This document shows positions 45,901-54,142 of a stretch of DNA of 64,000 nucleotides, one piece after another; the stretch's first letter is position 1, and each line of letters starts with the position of its first letter. Below the pieces are notes generated by a model. That model was not told the origin of the DNA. It saw only the letters and a program-made list of their open reading frames with translations, and searched no databases. A program made the position numbers and the translations under genes. Source of the DNA: Saprospiraceae bacterium (GTDB lineage: Bacteria > Bacteroidota > Bacteroidia > Chitinophagales > Saprospiraceae); the NCBI GenBank assembly GCA_022841745.1, contig JALHQW010000007.1:62001-126000 (forward strand), read 5' to 3'.

Positions 45901-48527
45901 TCCAGCGTCGGTGCAGGGCCAGCGTCGGCCAAGGGCGAAAGGGTGTCAATGGCCACCGTCACCGAGGCGTTCGCTACGCAGTTATTGCCTTGGTTTAAAA
46001 GGATGAGTTGATAGACGCCGGGCTGGTTAACTGTGGGCGTCAGGGTATTGATGCCGCCCGTGAAACTGGGGCCGTTCCAGGTGATGCTGATGTTCGCCCC
46101 CGTGGAAGAACCCGTTGCATTCAGCGTGATTTCGTCCGTCTCGCAGTCGAGTTGGGTTGCTGGCGCAATGACGACGGTGGGCGCATTTGCATCCTGCGCC
46201 ACTGCCACCGAGTCAATGGCCGTGCAGCCGTTTGCCGCATTTTCCACCAATAAAAAATAAGTGCCGACCCCGTTCACTTCCGGCGTCAGCGTCGTGTCAC
46301 CATGGACGATATTGCCGCCCGTGGTCGTCCATTCGTAGCTGATGCCGCCGCCCGTGCTGCTCCCCGTCCCGTTCAGGTTCACGGGGGTTCCGATGCAGTC
46401 CAGCGTGGTGTTTTGTCCTGCTTGCGCAATGGGCGGCGTGGTATTCGCAACGACCGTTACCGAGGCAGAGGCCGTACAGCCATTGGCCGTATTGGAAACA
46501 ATGAGGACGTAAGTGCCCGCACTGCCCACCCAAGGGGTCAGCGTGTTCTGGCCATTGAGGAACGTGCCCCCATTTTGCGCAGCCCAAACAAAGCCAAAAC
46601 CCGCACCGTTGCTGGATTGCGCAGCGGTCAATTGCAAGGAATCCACCACACAGTTGAGCTGCTGCGCCGGGGGCGCAATGGCGGCGGTCGGCAAGGCGAA
46701 ATTCGCAGTGACAACTAGGGTATCCGTTGCGGAGCAACCATTTGTATTGTTCGTGACTATCAGGATATAAATCCCAGCCGAGTCCACGGTGGCCGTTGGG
46801 CCATTGGTTGGGCTGGTAAAATGGCCGTTGGGGGTGCCCCATTGGTAGCCAATATTTCCCCCGCTGCTACTGCCCGTGCTGGATAGCGTGACCGTATTTG
46901 CGGAGCAACTCAAATTACCGGAGGCAACCGCAATGGCCGTGGTGGCCGAGCCGTCTGCCGTAACCGTCGTGGTCGCAGTGGCGGTACAGCCGTTTAGGCC
47001 GTTGGTGACGGTGAGGGTGTAAAGGCCAGGAGCGTTCACCACGCAGTTGTTCAAGGTAGTTTGGCCGGATTGGACGCCGGGGCCTTGCCATAGGTAGGTG
47101 ACGTTACTTCCCGTGCTGCTGCCGTTGCCGCTGAGGGTAACGGAGGTTGCGCTGCACGAAAGCATGTTTGGGGCACTGGCCGCAGCGGTCGGCAATGCAA
47201 TGTCCTCGTCAACAAAAGCCGTGGAAGTGGCCGTGCAGCCGCTGATGCTATTGGTGACGGTGAGGGTGTAAAGACCCGGTTCGTCCACCTCGGCAATGGG
47301 TGTACCTTGCCCAAAAATGAGGTTGGCCGCTGGTTCCCATAGGTAACTGATGGTGCTGCCGGAGGAGGAAGCGCTGGCATCTATGGTCACACTGGTCTGC
47401 GAGCAATTGAGGCTGCCCGGCGGCGAAATAATGGCATTGACCACGTTCGGGTCGGGCAGCACTTCGATGGTTTTGGAATCGGTGCAAGTGCCGCTACCGG
47501 TATCGAAACTGACGGTGAGCGTATAGGTGCCATCGGCGTTCACGGTGGCGATTGGGCTGTTGGCGCCACCAATGATGGAGGGGCCATCCCATGAATAGGT
47601 AATATTGGGGCCGGAGGAAGAGGCGCTGCCATCGAGGTCAATCCCATTGGCGACTTGGTTGCAGGGCAGTACAATGGTGGGAGGGAGGACAGCGTCCACC
47701 TCAGCCACGTCCACCATGACTTGGTCGGTGGCCGTGCAAGCTTCTGCAAAATAAATATCGTCCAAGACGTAGTCGTCGCCGAGAAAGCCGTTGCCGCCGC
47801 TGATTTGGTCAACGATGCAAACCTGCGCCGTGGTGGCGCCGCCAGAGAACCAAGCCGCACCGAACTGCTGCCAGTTGCAACCCGAGCCTACTGCATAGGG
47901 CGTACCTACAGGCGTACCGTTCACGACGAATTGCAGCGAAGGCGGGGTAATGGGCGATGCCGCCGCCCATGCGCTCATGGTGTACCAAGTGTTTGGCGAA
48001 ACTGGCACGGTCTGGCAATAGACCTGTGAACCAGCCGTCCCAGTGCCGTTGACGAGCATCATATAGCCCGTGCCATTGCCGAAGGTATGGTCATCGCAGG
48101 GCGGAAAATTGGAATTCACCAAACTGGGCGAGGTCGTCAGCGTATAGGTTCCCGGCGTGATAGGCGTCGGGGTGTAAGTGTACTGGCTGGTGAAGCCCGT
48201 GTTTCCAGCTTCAAAATCGGGGTTAGTGAGCATATTGGGCGCCGAAGGGTCGAATGCCTGCGCCGAAAGGGTATAGGTCATCGGCCCTGTGACCGTGGCA
48301 ATGGGGTTCAGCACATTGGGGTTGCTAAGCCCCGTGGCAGGCGACCATGAAAAGCCGAGGGGGGTGCCGGAGACATCGCCGTCCAGCGTGGTCATGCCGT
48401 TCTGGTTGCAGACGAACTTATCGGGGCCTGCGTCAACGGTGATGCCGGGGCATTGGGCATGTAGCGGCAATTGCGCCAGCAGGAAAAGGATAAACAGGTA
48501 GGGCTTGTAGTGGAAATTGGTGCTCAT
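42942..48527 (-). CDS. Giant Ig/PKD-like repeat adhesin with T9SS type B sorting domain
   Basis: 1861 residues from the ATG at 48527, the first giving a signal peptide (YLFILFLLAQLPLHAQ). Residues about 90-270 hold a carbohydrate-binding-like beta-sandwich (LTNPDFEAGNTGF, then WYTMSAWAAASP). About sixteen repeats of roughly 80-85 residues follow, each with DGTGSSTGxxxxYxW, TLTPxVNxPGTYTLTVTN, GCxAxA and LxC motifs. The C-terminus is the type B (CHU_C) sorting domain: VPNIFSPNGDGINDVLLVF, then VFTRWGEAVFQG, GWDG and GDVAVIR. Expected to be a long, extended surface adhesin. Its stop codon directly abuts a GGCAGT element, and its upstream side holds a triple hairpin. Confidence 0.92.
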   Translation of the reverse strand: MSTNFHYKPYLFILFLLAQLPLHAQCPGITVDAGPDKFVCNQNGMTTLDGDVSGTPLGFSWSPATGLSNPNVLNPIATVTGPMTYTLSAQAFDPSAPNMLTNPDFEAGNTGFTSQYTYTPTPITPGTYTLTTSPSLVNSNFPPCDDHTFGNGTGYMMLVNGTGTAGSQVYCQTVPVSPNTWYTMSAWAAASPITPPSLQFVVNGTPVGTPYAVGSGCNWQQFGAAWFSGGATTAQVCIVDQISGGNGFLGDDYVLDDIYFAEACTATDQVMVDVAEVDAVLPPTIVLPCNQVANGIDLDGSASSSGPNITYSWDGPSIIGGANSPIATVNADGTYTLTVSFDTGSGTCTDSKTIEVLPDPNVVNAIISPPGSLNCSQTSVTIDASASSSGSTISYLWEPAANLIFGQGTPIAEVDEPGLYTLTVTNSISGCTATSTAFVDEDIALPTAAASAPNMLSCSATSVTLSGNGSSTGSNVTYLWQGPGVQSGQTTLNNCVVNAPGLYTLTVTNGLNGCTATATTTVTADGSATTAIAVASGNLSCSANTVTLSSTGSSSGGNIGYQWGTPNGHFTSPTNGPTATVDSAGIYILIVTNNTNGCSATDTLVVTANFALPTAAIAPPAQQLNCVVDSLQLTAAQSSNGAGFGFVWAAQNGGTFLNGQNTLTPWVGSAGTYVLIVSNTANGCTASASVTVVANTTPPIAQAGQNTTLDCIGTPVNLNGTGSSTGGGISYEWTTTGGNIVHGDTTLTPEVNGVGTYFLLVENAANGCTAIDSVAVAQDANAPTVVIAPATQLDCETDEITLNATGSSTGANISITWNGPSFTGGINTLTPTVNQPGVYQLILLNQGNNCVANASVTVAIDTLSPLADAGPAPTLDCGNPSAILDGSGSSQGPSISYLWSTNETSQTITIGSAGTYTLIVTNATNGCSASDAVTVASIGNLPDVDIAPPGSLNCTVTQLQLSATAPTGIEYFYNWAFTGTGTGIVSGPGSLTPTIGSPGTYTLTVTNVQTGCSASESVLVAQNGNLPTAEAGAAQTLLCGQSNVLLNGAGSSSGAGFGYVWTTQNGNILQDEATLVPTVNAPGTYTLIVTDLQSGCSATDEVQVGQDANAPTADAGAPQTLNCSVQQVQLDGTGSSSGPGITYIWTTSDGTIFSGANTPTPTVTAAGTYLLTVTNTQNNCQTLASVQVTDVAQQPTAIANTNQQLGCGPQPIALSGTGSSTGTVYTYLWAGPGVVSGGTTLSPMVNAPGIYTLTVTNLANNCTSTAQVTVIQNSTPPTAIAAAPQSITCLLQQVPLSGTGSSTGAGFSYQWQGPGITLGASTLAPTANAGGVYTLTVTGPNGCTATATTTLAANTTPPTAIAAAPQNLDCTAQEVQLDGTGSSTGAGVLYLWQGPGIVSGQTTLTPIVNAPGTYTLTVANQATGCSATATATVNQTVAPPVIVVATPEPLTCTLEITSIIGLGTTIGPNLEYEWAGPGIVAPGVGVADVFVNLPGTYTLTVTDTITGCSDVEQVVVGQNTVPPIAEAGQAVQIGCDQDTISLNGNTNVTNAAFNWTVIVGNIVNGATTSNPVVNMPGYYVLQVTNLDNGCFGFDTTYVVTGPLDFPQLSIEVMPCETVYSRVIFSGGDIANGPFLYSIDGGASYTLDSIFVNVTGGNHFSIVKDANGCEFLAPFSLDPPTPVSVSIQDVGDVDIGTQVQLNTTIDVPISEIDSIIWSPTDWLSCTNCLNPIATPEGSITYHLRIVGKSDCSALDSVQIIIKSEGSIYVPNIFSPNGDGINDVLLVFADESQVKTIPSFQVFTRWGEAVFQGFDLRPNDVATGWDGTFRGKDVDFGVFVWYAEVELVTGERKLLKGDVAVIR

Positions 48528-48609
48528 CTTTGAACGAAAATTTGCCAAAGAAAACAAGAATTTGAAAGATGGGGACAAGAAACTTCGCCACATGGCGGGA
48601 CTGCACGGA

Positions 48610-48762
48610 GCGGCGGAGTTCTGATTTTTTGCATCAGCAAAAAATCAGAACTCCGCCGCAAAAAAAAAACCTTTGGTTGGCGGAAGCTCCGATTCCGCCA
48701 ACCAAAGGTTTTTTTAAGGTTGAAGCGTGATTTTTGCCTCGCAAAATTCACGCTTCAACCTT
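48610..48762. terminator. Triple hairpin cluster after the cytochrome gene
   Basis: (1) Perfect 23-bp stem, 48610-48632 with 48637-48659, TTTTTTGC-ATCA-GCAAAAAA apex. (2) Perfect 23-bp stem, 48663-48685 with 48693-48715, with A/T-run ends typical of a bidirectional terminator. (3) 22-bp stem, 48716-48737 with 48741-48762, one mismatch, TTTTTGC-CTC-GCAAAA apex. The order and apexes mirror the cluster at 22419-22568. It lies 3' of the cytochrome gene and about 80 bp before the giant adhesin start. Confidence 0.9.
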
Positions 48763-48788
48763 TTCTGGGAACAGCGGCAAACACAATT

Positions 48789-50732
48789 TTATTGCACCAC
48801 CACCCTTTCCACCTGCACCTGCCCATCCACGCTGCGGAAGCGAACAAGGTAAACGCCTTTCTCCCGCAGCCAAAGCTCATAATTGCCTGATTTATTGGGC
48901 AGTTGCTCTATGGGGCGTCCACTAAGGTCGAAGACCTGCACCTCATGGATTTTGGTGGATTCAACGAAGAGGCGGCCATTGCTGCTGAGGGTCGGATAGA
49001 GCTTCACAAAAGACGCTTTTTGCGGTTGCTTGGTGCTGCTCGGCAGGGCGTCCACGGTCATCTGCACCGAGCGGACGAGCACGGGCGCACGATCCGCCGC
49101 ATCGAACATGGTGCGGAAAGTTTCAACCTCTGGTGTTGTGACGGAGAACATCTCATCCATCCATTTCGGCGGAAGGGGTTGGTAATAGACATTGGCAGTC
49201 ACGTGCAATTGCTCCCAGACGCCATTCATGGGGATGAAATAATGTACCACATCGCTGCCCGTACCTTCCAACGCACCGTCCCGATTGAAGGAAAGGTCGG
49301 AGGCATCCACGCCAGCTATCAAGGTGGTATCGTAGGCATAGTGGGAAGTGGTGAAACCAAGCGGTGGGAGGCGGTTGTCCTTGATGGCTTCCTTGGCCCG
49401 CACGAGCACGGTGGTCACGTCGCCGTTTACATCGCCCAGCACCAATTCATAAATCTGCACTTGTTCTTCATCGGTGATAACTTGATAATGCGGCTCATAG
49501 GTGTCATTTTGGCCCATGACTTCGTATTTCCCATCCATTTTACCGGAAACAAAAACCGTATCGCCCGACTCCGTTTGCACCACGAACTGGATAAAAGCCC
49601 GACGGGACGGATAGCCCGACGGGAACTTGTGCCCCGCCAAATTGGTGAGCTTAACGGCGATTTTGGCCGTATCCAATGTCCTGTCAATCAAGCCAATATC
49701 AAGCAGCAAGGTCTTGTTCTGGAGTATGTCCTTGGTTTTTAGCAGCACATCCTGAAATTGGGACGGGCCGGCGGTGAGGCCAAGGGCATCCACGTTGTCA
49801 CGAAACAGGCCGAGCATGGTCACGTTGCCGCCCACGAGTTCGTGCAGATAATAGGGGCTGCGTGGCTCGGTGTTGGCCCCGGTCACGAGACGCACGGGCC
49901 ATTTATCGAGGCTGGGCATGTGGCAGCCTTGGCAAGAAAGACTGTCACGGTAGGCCGAATTGACCCATTCGTGGTAGGTGGCCTGTTCGACGAACTTATC
50001 GCCAGTGGGCGTTCCCGCAAAATCAACCGTTTCCGTGACGAGTGTATGGCAACCAGCGCAAGCTTCGCCCTTGCTCATTTTTTCACTGAACTTCGGTTTA
50101 TAGCCTGTCTCGGTCAACATCGGGCTTACCAACGGCGAGGTATAAGGGCCGTAAGCAACTTTGAAAGTATCATAAGTCAATTCTCCACTGAACGAGGTGC
50201 CCATCAAATCCTGCTCCATCATGTGGCAAGCAAGGCAGGAGACACCGTCCAAAGCCAGCGAGTCATCTAACATATCGGCAATGCCATAGTGCAGGGCACC
50301 CAGGTGCTTGGCATCGAAATGCCCCATTGGGGCGTGGCAAGACGTGCATTTGTCCTCGATTTTTTCCTTGTGCTGTGGATAGAGCAATACCTCGTGGCTC
50401 ACCTTTGCCCGCCAGAATGGATCCCTGGCAGAATTGGCCATCATCGTCGCCCGCCAGTCGTCGGTCACGTTCACGTCGTTGCCGTTCTGGTCAACGCTGG
50501 CAATGCCAAGTGTGTCGAAGCCGTGGCATTTCTGGCAGACGCCGCTGCCTGCAAAAAGGTAGTTATAGCCCTGCGGCAAACTAGTGTCGCCCAGCATCAT
50601 CTGGAAATGCGCCATCTCGGCCTCGGAATGGAAACGCTGGATCTCGGCGTCTTTTTCCAAGGTGAGGTTGGCCAGCAGCAGGGGCAGGGCAAGCAGTGGG
50701 ATGCAAACGAGTAGTGTATTGCGGTATTTCAT
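48789..50732 (-). CDS. Pentahaem cytochrome c with T9SS type A sorting domain
   Basis: 647 residues from the ATG at 50732 (signal peptide YRNTLLVCIPLLALPLLLA). Five CxxCH haem-binding motifs lie in the first 271 residues: CQKCH 66-70, CTSCH 129-133, CLACH 166-170, CAGCH 225-229 and CQGCH 267-271. A beta-rich middle follows (KLTNLAGHKFPSGYPSRRAF, a segment seen in other multihaem proteins). The C-terminal 75 residues are a Por-type sorting domain (KLYPTLSSNGRLFVES, then LREKGVYLVRF). This implies a cytochrome passed through T9SS to the cell surface, perhaps for extracellular electron transfer or redox enzymology. The electron partner is unknown. An 8-bp tandem tract precedes the start codon. 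Confidence 0.9.
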   Translation of the reverse strand: MKYRNTLLVCIPLLALPLLLANLTLEKDAEIQRFHSEAEMAHFQMMLGDTSLPQGYNYLFAGSGVCQKCHGFDTLGIASVDQNGNDVNVTDDWRATMMANSARDPFWRAKVSHEVLLYPQHKEKIEDKCTSCHAPMGHFDAKHLGALHYGIADMLDDSLALDGVSCLACHMMEQDLMGTSFSGELTYDTFKVAYGPYTSPLVSPMLTETGYKPKFSEKMSKGEACAGCHTLVTETVDFAGTPTGDKFVEQATYHEWVNSAYRDSLSCQGCHMPSLDKWPVRLVTGANTEPRSPYYLHELVGGNVTMLGLFRDNVDALGLTAGPSQFQDVLLKTKDILQNKTLLLDIGLIDRTLDTAKIAVKLTNLAGHKFPSGYPSRRAFIQFVVQTESGDTVFVSGKMDGKYEVMGQNDTYEPHYQVITDEEQVQIYELVLGDVNGDVTTVLVRAKEAIKDNRLPPLGFTTSHYAYDTTLIAGVDASDLSFNRDGALEGTGSDVVHYFIPMNGVWEQLHVTANVYYQPLPPKWMDEMFSVTTPEVETFRTMFDAADRAPVLVRSVQMTVDALPSSTKQPQKASFVKLYPTLSSNGRLFVESTKIHEVQVFDLSGRPIEQLPNKSGNYELWLREKGVYLVRFRSVDGQVQVERVVVQ

Positions 50733-50733
50733 G

Positions 50734-50766
50734 TTTCGATTTCGGATTTCGGATTTCGGATTTCGG
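50734..50766 (-). repeat. 8-bp tandem tract before the cytochrome start codon
   Basis: Four units of GGATTTCG on the plus strand; in the sense of the gene it reads CCGAAATC repeated, ending a few bases before the ATG. Comparable to the tracts before yebC and uxaC. Confidence 0.9.
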
Positions 50767-50885
50767 GCCTGCTTGAATTTCAAGACGTTGGGAAACCGGG
50801 GCAAAATTAGCCGCAAAAAGCGAACGAAGCCGTAAACCGGTCAGGTGATATTTGGTAGCTGCGTTGCAAAAGGGGGTTGAAGCAC

Positions 50886-52139
50886 TCAAACCCTCGCCTG
50901 CTCATACCGCCCCGCCAACAAATGCACCACCAACAGCCCTATCAGGTAAGCGGAAGATGCCCAAATGAACAGTGGCTCGTACCCTACCCTGCTGATGACC
51001 AAGCCAGTGACCGCAGCCAAAATCACTCCGCCCAACGAGCCGAACATGCCTGCAATGCCGACCACGGAGCCGATGGCTTTCTGCGGAAACAGGTCGCTCG
51101 CCAAAGTGTAGGCATTGGCCGACCAGCCTTGGTGGGCAGCGGCGGCCAAGGAAATCAAGCCAACGGCCAGCCAGATATTGTCGGTGGTGGCTGCGGTGAA
51201 AATTGGCACGACGCACAGGGCACAAAGCAGCATCGTGAACTTTCGTGCCTTCGGCAATGCCCAACCTTTGTTGATCAAATGGGTGGCCAACCAGCCAAAA
51301 AACACGCTGCCCAAATCGCTGATGAGGTAAATGGCAAGGAAGGGCAGGCCAATGTTTTTCAAGTCCAATTTTTCCGTAAAACGCTGGTTTTCGTTGAAAA
51401 AAGTGGGGAGCCATACGAGGTAGAACCACCAGATTTGGTCAGTGAAGAACTTGGCGGAAGCGCAGGCCCAAGTTTGGCGGTGAACCAATAGCTTGCCCCA
51501 GGGCATCGGCTCGTGAGTGACTGGTTCTTCGCCAGGGTGCGGCACTTCGTTTCGCTTGTAATATCGCCACCAAAGCAAGAGAAGCAACAGCCCCAATAAA
51601 CCCGTGAGCAGGAAGGAAGCCCGCCAGCCCCAACCCAGCACCATCGGCGGTACCAGTAACGCCGTTAGTATGATGCCCGTATTGGTTCCAGCGTTGAAAA
51701 TGCCAGTGGCAAAGGAACGCTCCGACTTTGGGAACCATTCCGCTACGGTCTTGATGCTGGCCGGAAAAATACCCGATTCTCCTATGCCCAAAACACCTCT
51801 TGCTCCTACCAGTCCCCTGAAGCCGCCAACGAAAGTATGTGCCAATGCTCCCGCCGACCATACGGCGATACAGGCTGCGAACCCCTTGCGTACCCCGACT
51901 TTGTCAATGAACCAACCTGCCAGCAGGAAGCCCAGTGTATAGGCAAACTTGAAGGCGGAGTCCACGTAACCCATCCAAACCTTGAACTGCCCTTTGGCCG
52001 CTTCATCCAGTACGTCGGTGCCAAGAATCATGCGCTTGAACTCGTCATCGAGCATGACAAAACTGAGCACGTTGCGGTCAACGTAGTTGATGGTCGTGCC
52101 GACAAACAACAGGGCGAGGATTTTCCATTTGTAGTTCAT
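50886..52139 (-). CDS. MFS transporter, hexuronate (ExuT)-like
   Basis: 417 residues from the ATG at 52139. Twelve predicted membrane helices; MFS signatures NYVDRNVLSFVM in helix 1 and DKVGVRKGF in the loop between helices 2 and 3. The sequence resembles the anion:cation symporter group that includes ExuT and other hexuronate permeases. Its ATG overlaps the stop of the KDPG aldolase gene (ATGA), so translation is probably coupled. With glucuronate isomerase and KDPG aldolase nearby, uptake of glucuronate or galacturonate is the likely role. Confidence 0.88.
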   Translation of the reverse strand: MNYKWKILALLFVGTTINYVDRNVLSFVMLDDEFKRMILGTDVLDEAAKGQFKVWMGYVDSAFKFAYTLGFLLAGWFIDKVGVRKGFAACIAVWSAGALAHTFVGGFRGLVGARGVLGIGESGIFPASIKTVAEWFPKSERSFATGIFNAGTNTGIILTALLVPPMVLGWGWRASFLLTGLLGLLLLLLWWRYYKRNEVPHPGEEPVTHEPMPWGKLLVHRQTWACASAKFFTDQIWWFYLVWLPTFFNENQRFTEKLDLKNIGLPFLAIYLISDLGSVFFGWLATHLINKGWALPKARKFTMLLCALCVVPIFTAATTDNIWLAVGLISLAAAAHQGWSANAYTLASDLFPQKAIGSVVGIAGMFGSLGGVILAAVTGLVISRVGYEPLFIWASSAYLIGLLVVHLLAGRYEQARV

Positions 52140-52804
52140 GCCGTTTTGATTTTCTGCACCATGGCCAATGTCTCTCCTACCCTTTTTTCCAGCGTAGCAA
52201 AGTCTTTTTGTTCCAAAACTTCCTTGGAAATCAGCTGAGGGCCAAGCCCGACACAGGTAACGCCCGCCGCAAACCAAGCCGTCAGGCTCTCCTCTGTGGC
52301 CGAGATGCCACCCGTCGGCATGATGCTCGTCCAAGGCTGCGGGCCTTTTAGGTCTTTGACGAACTGTGGTGAGTAAATGCCGGGGTACAGTTTGATAATC
52401 TCGCAACCCAATTCCTCGGCCCGTCCAATTTCGGTCAAGGTGCCGCAGCCGGGCAGGTAGGCTAACTTCCGGCGGTTGCAAGTGAGTGCCACATCCTCCC
52501 GCAAGACTGGGCTTACGATGAAATTGGCGCCCAACTGGATGAACAGCGCTGCCGTTCCCGCATCCGCTATACTTCCCACGCCGAGGGCCATGCCGGGCAG
52601 TTCCCGCAGGGCATACTTGTTCAGCTCCCCAAATACCTCATGGGCAAAATCGCCCCGGTTGGTGAACTCCAACAGGCGACTGCCTGCCCGGTAACAGGCA
52701 GCGGCCATGGCTTTGCACACCTCCAAATCGGGGTGGTAAAAAAGTGGGAGGAGGCCTTGTTCGGCCAATTTTTGATAGACTTGAATTCTTGTAAATACAG
52801 CCAT
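52136..52804 (-). CDS. eda: KDPG / 4-hydroxy-2-oxoglutarate aldolase
   Basis: 222 residues, the usual family size. Cleaves 2-keto-3-deoxy-6-phosphogluconate to pyruvate and glyceraldehyde 3-phosphate, the final step of hexuronate and Entner-Doudoroff breakdown. Catalytic residues are visible: Glu46 in RLLEFTNRG and the Schiff-base Lys138 in EIIKLYPG. Also present: GVGSIADAGTA, FIVSPVL, LPGCGTLTEI and MPTGGIS. Middle gene of a leftward group (52848-53288, eda, transporter), overlapping the transporter start by 4 bp. Confidence 0.95.
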   Translation of the reverse strand: MAVFTRIQVYQKLAEQGLLPLFYHPDLEVCKAMAAACYRAGSRLLEFTNRGDFAHEVFGELNKYALRELPGMALGVGSIADAGTAALFIQLGANFIVSPVLREDVALTCNRRKLAYLPGCGTLTEIGRAEELGCEIIKLYPGIYSPQFVKDLKGPQPWTSIMPTGGISATEESLTAWFAAGVTCVGLGPQLISKEVLEQKDFATLEKRVGETLAMVQKIKTA

Positions 52805-52847
52805 ATTCGTTTATTTTTAACTGAACAATCAACACCTTTCAATTCTA

Positions 52848-53288
52848 TCAGGCTAACCCTCTCAAAATATCCAACTTGTTCGATGGTGCATCAGGAGATA
52901 GAAAATCAAGTATCGTATTCTCAGTTCTTTTTGGTCGCTTCAAAAAAGCAACAGGCCATTCTGCAATCCTTTCTTTTCTAACATGTACATATTTTCCTTC
53001 TTTAGTCTCATCAATGTATTCTCTTTGCAATATCAGCGCCAGCGGTTCTTCTGTTCCTTCATGGTTTTGGGCAAAATCCAAGGCTTCTTTATAACTTGAA
53101 AAAGCAAAGTAGTAATCATCCCCATGCTCCAAGTCTTCAGCGCCATTTTCGGGGTGACACCATACCCTATATTCCAAAACTTCATCCCAAACAAACCCGC
53201 CTCCCGCCTTTGCAATAGGTGAATATCTTCCAACCATAGTTTCATCAAATACTGTTGGATAATCAATTTTCATTTTTGATGAGTCCAT
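52848..53288 (-). CDS. Conserved hypothetical protein
   Basis: 146 residues with no signal peptide. Sequence features: YSPIAKAGGGFVWDEVLEYRVW, DDYYFAFSSYKEALDFAQN, EEPLALILQREYIDE and ERIAEWPVAFLKRPKRTENT. The pattern is well conserved in my memory of bacterial genomes, but I cannot attach a tested function. It reads in the same direction as eda, 43 bp upstream, so it may be co-transcribed. The codon at 53288 is preferred; an ATG five codons later is possible. Confidence 0.75.
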   Translation of the reverse strand: MDSSKMKIDYPTVFDETMVGRYSPIAKAGGGFVWDEVLEYRVWCHPENGAEDLEHGDDYYFAFSSYKEALDFAQNHEGTEEPLALILQREYIDETKEGKYVHVRKERIAEWPVAFLKRPKRTENTILDFLSPDAPSNKLDILRGLA

Positions 53289-53423
53289 CTTGGAAATCTA
53301 TTTATGCTTTTTCCTCGCCGCCGTAATCGCTTTGAGCGAAGTTGCTTGTTCACAACGTTGGTAGCGGGGTGCCAAGAGCCTTAGCATGATTTCACCGAAG
53401 GTTATTATTTTACTTTTTATCAC

Positions 53424-53431
53424 TATTTTTG
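53424..53431 (+). promoter_or_regulatory. Candidate -7 promoter box (TATTTTTG)
   Basis: Exact TAnnTTTG match 13 bp before the MNT-type ATG, implying a very short leader. The gap around it (53289-53444) holds nothing else. Confidence 0.45.
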
Positions 53432-53444
53432 TGAAAATTTGAAC

Positions 53445-53795
53445 ATGATTACCAATTCACAAATTGATGAGGTTGTAAAGGCAATTGTTGAGAATTACGA
53501 ACCTGAGCAGGTAATTCTATTTGGCTCATACGCTTCTGGTGCAGCCCGAGAAGACAGTGATTTGGACTTGGCAGTCATCAAGCATACTACCAAGCCGTAT
53601 TTCAAACGAGGCGGGGAAGTTCGAATGGCCATCCGCAAAGCTGGGCAAATCCATCTATTTTCCAAGGATATTTTGGTTTTTACGCCTGAAGAAATTGCCA
53701 GCCAAAAAGATGACCGCTATTCCATCATCTACGAAATCCTAAACACAGGCAAGACACTGTATGACCGCTCAAAATCCACAAGATTGGGTGATTAA
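53445..53795 (+). CDS. Minimal nucleotidyltransferase (MNT / MntA-like)
   Basis: 116 residues from the ATG at 53445. Pol-beta superfamily motif GSYASGAAREDSDLDLAVI (GSx10DxD), giving the two metal-binding aspartates. This is the antitoxin-type partner in MNT/HEPN modules, where it can AMPylate the HEPN toxin. Its 3' end overlaps the HEPN gene by 35 bp. The module sits inside the hexuronate region, between genes on the other strand. Confidence 0.92.
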   Translation: MITNSQIDEVVKAIVENYEPEQVILFGSYASGAAREDSDLDLAVIKHTTKPYFKRGGEVRMAIRKAGQIHLFSKDILVFTPEEIASQKDDRYSIIYEILNTGKTLYDRSKSTRLGD

Positions 53796-54141
53796 GGCCG
53801 AGCGTGACCTTGGACTTGCTCGTGATGCCTTCGGTCTTGACAAAGACTACTGGGATTTGATTTGTTACCACTGTCAACAAGCCACTGAAAAATTCTTCAA
53901 AGCAAATTTGATTTACCACCAAATCAATTTTCCACGCACCCATGACCTTGAATTACTACTGAACCTTATTGCTCAAAAAGAGATTTTACCTCCTGATTTT
54001 ATACAAAATGCTTTGGCCATCAATGATTATGGGATTCAGGTCAGGTATCCTGGCTTTCCTTACGAACCAACCGATGTCGATGCGAGCGAGGCCATTCAGA
54101 TTGCAGAAAACTTCCGTGCATTTATCCTTTCAAAAATATGA
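53761..54141 (+). CDS. HEPN-domain protein, partner of the MNT gene
   Basis: 126 residues starting at ATG 53761, inside the end of the MNT gene in another frame. HEPN (PF05168) features: WVIKAERDLGLARDAF, ICYHCQQATEKFFKANLIY and THDLELLL. The RNase-type RxxxxxxH motif of HepT toxins was not found, so this may be the nucleotide-binding HEPN subtype rather than an active RNase. Together with MNT it forms a two-gene unit resembling a toxin-antitoxin or abortive-defence module. It ends 1 bp before the stop of uxaC on the other strand. Confidence 0.9.
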   Translation: MTAQNPQDWVIKAERDLGLARDAFGLDKDYWDLICYHCQQATEKFFKANLIYHQINFPRTHDLELLLNLIAQKEILPPDFIQNALAINDYGIQVRYPGFPYEPTDVDASEAIQIAENFRAFILSKI

Positions 54142-54142
54142 C

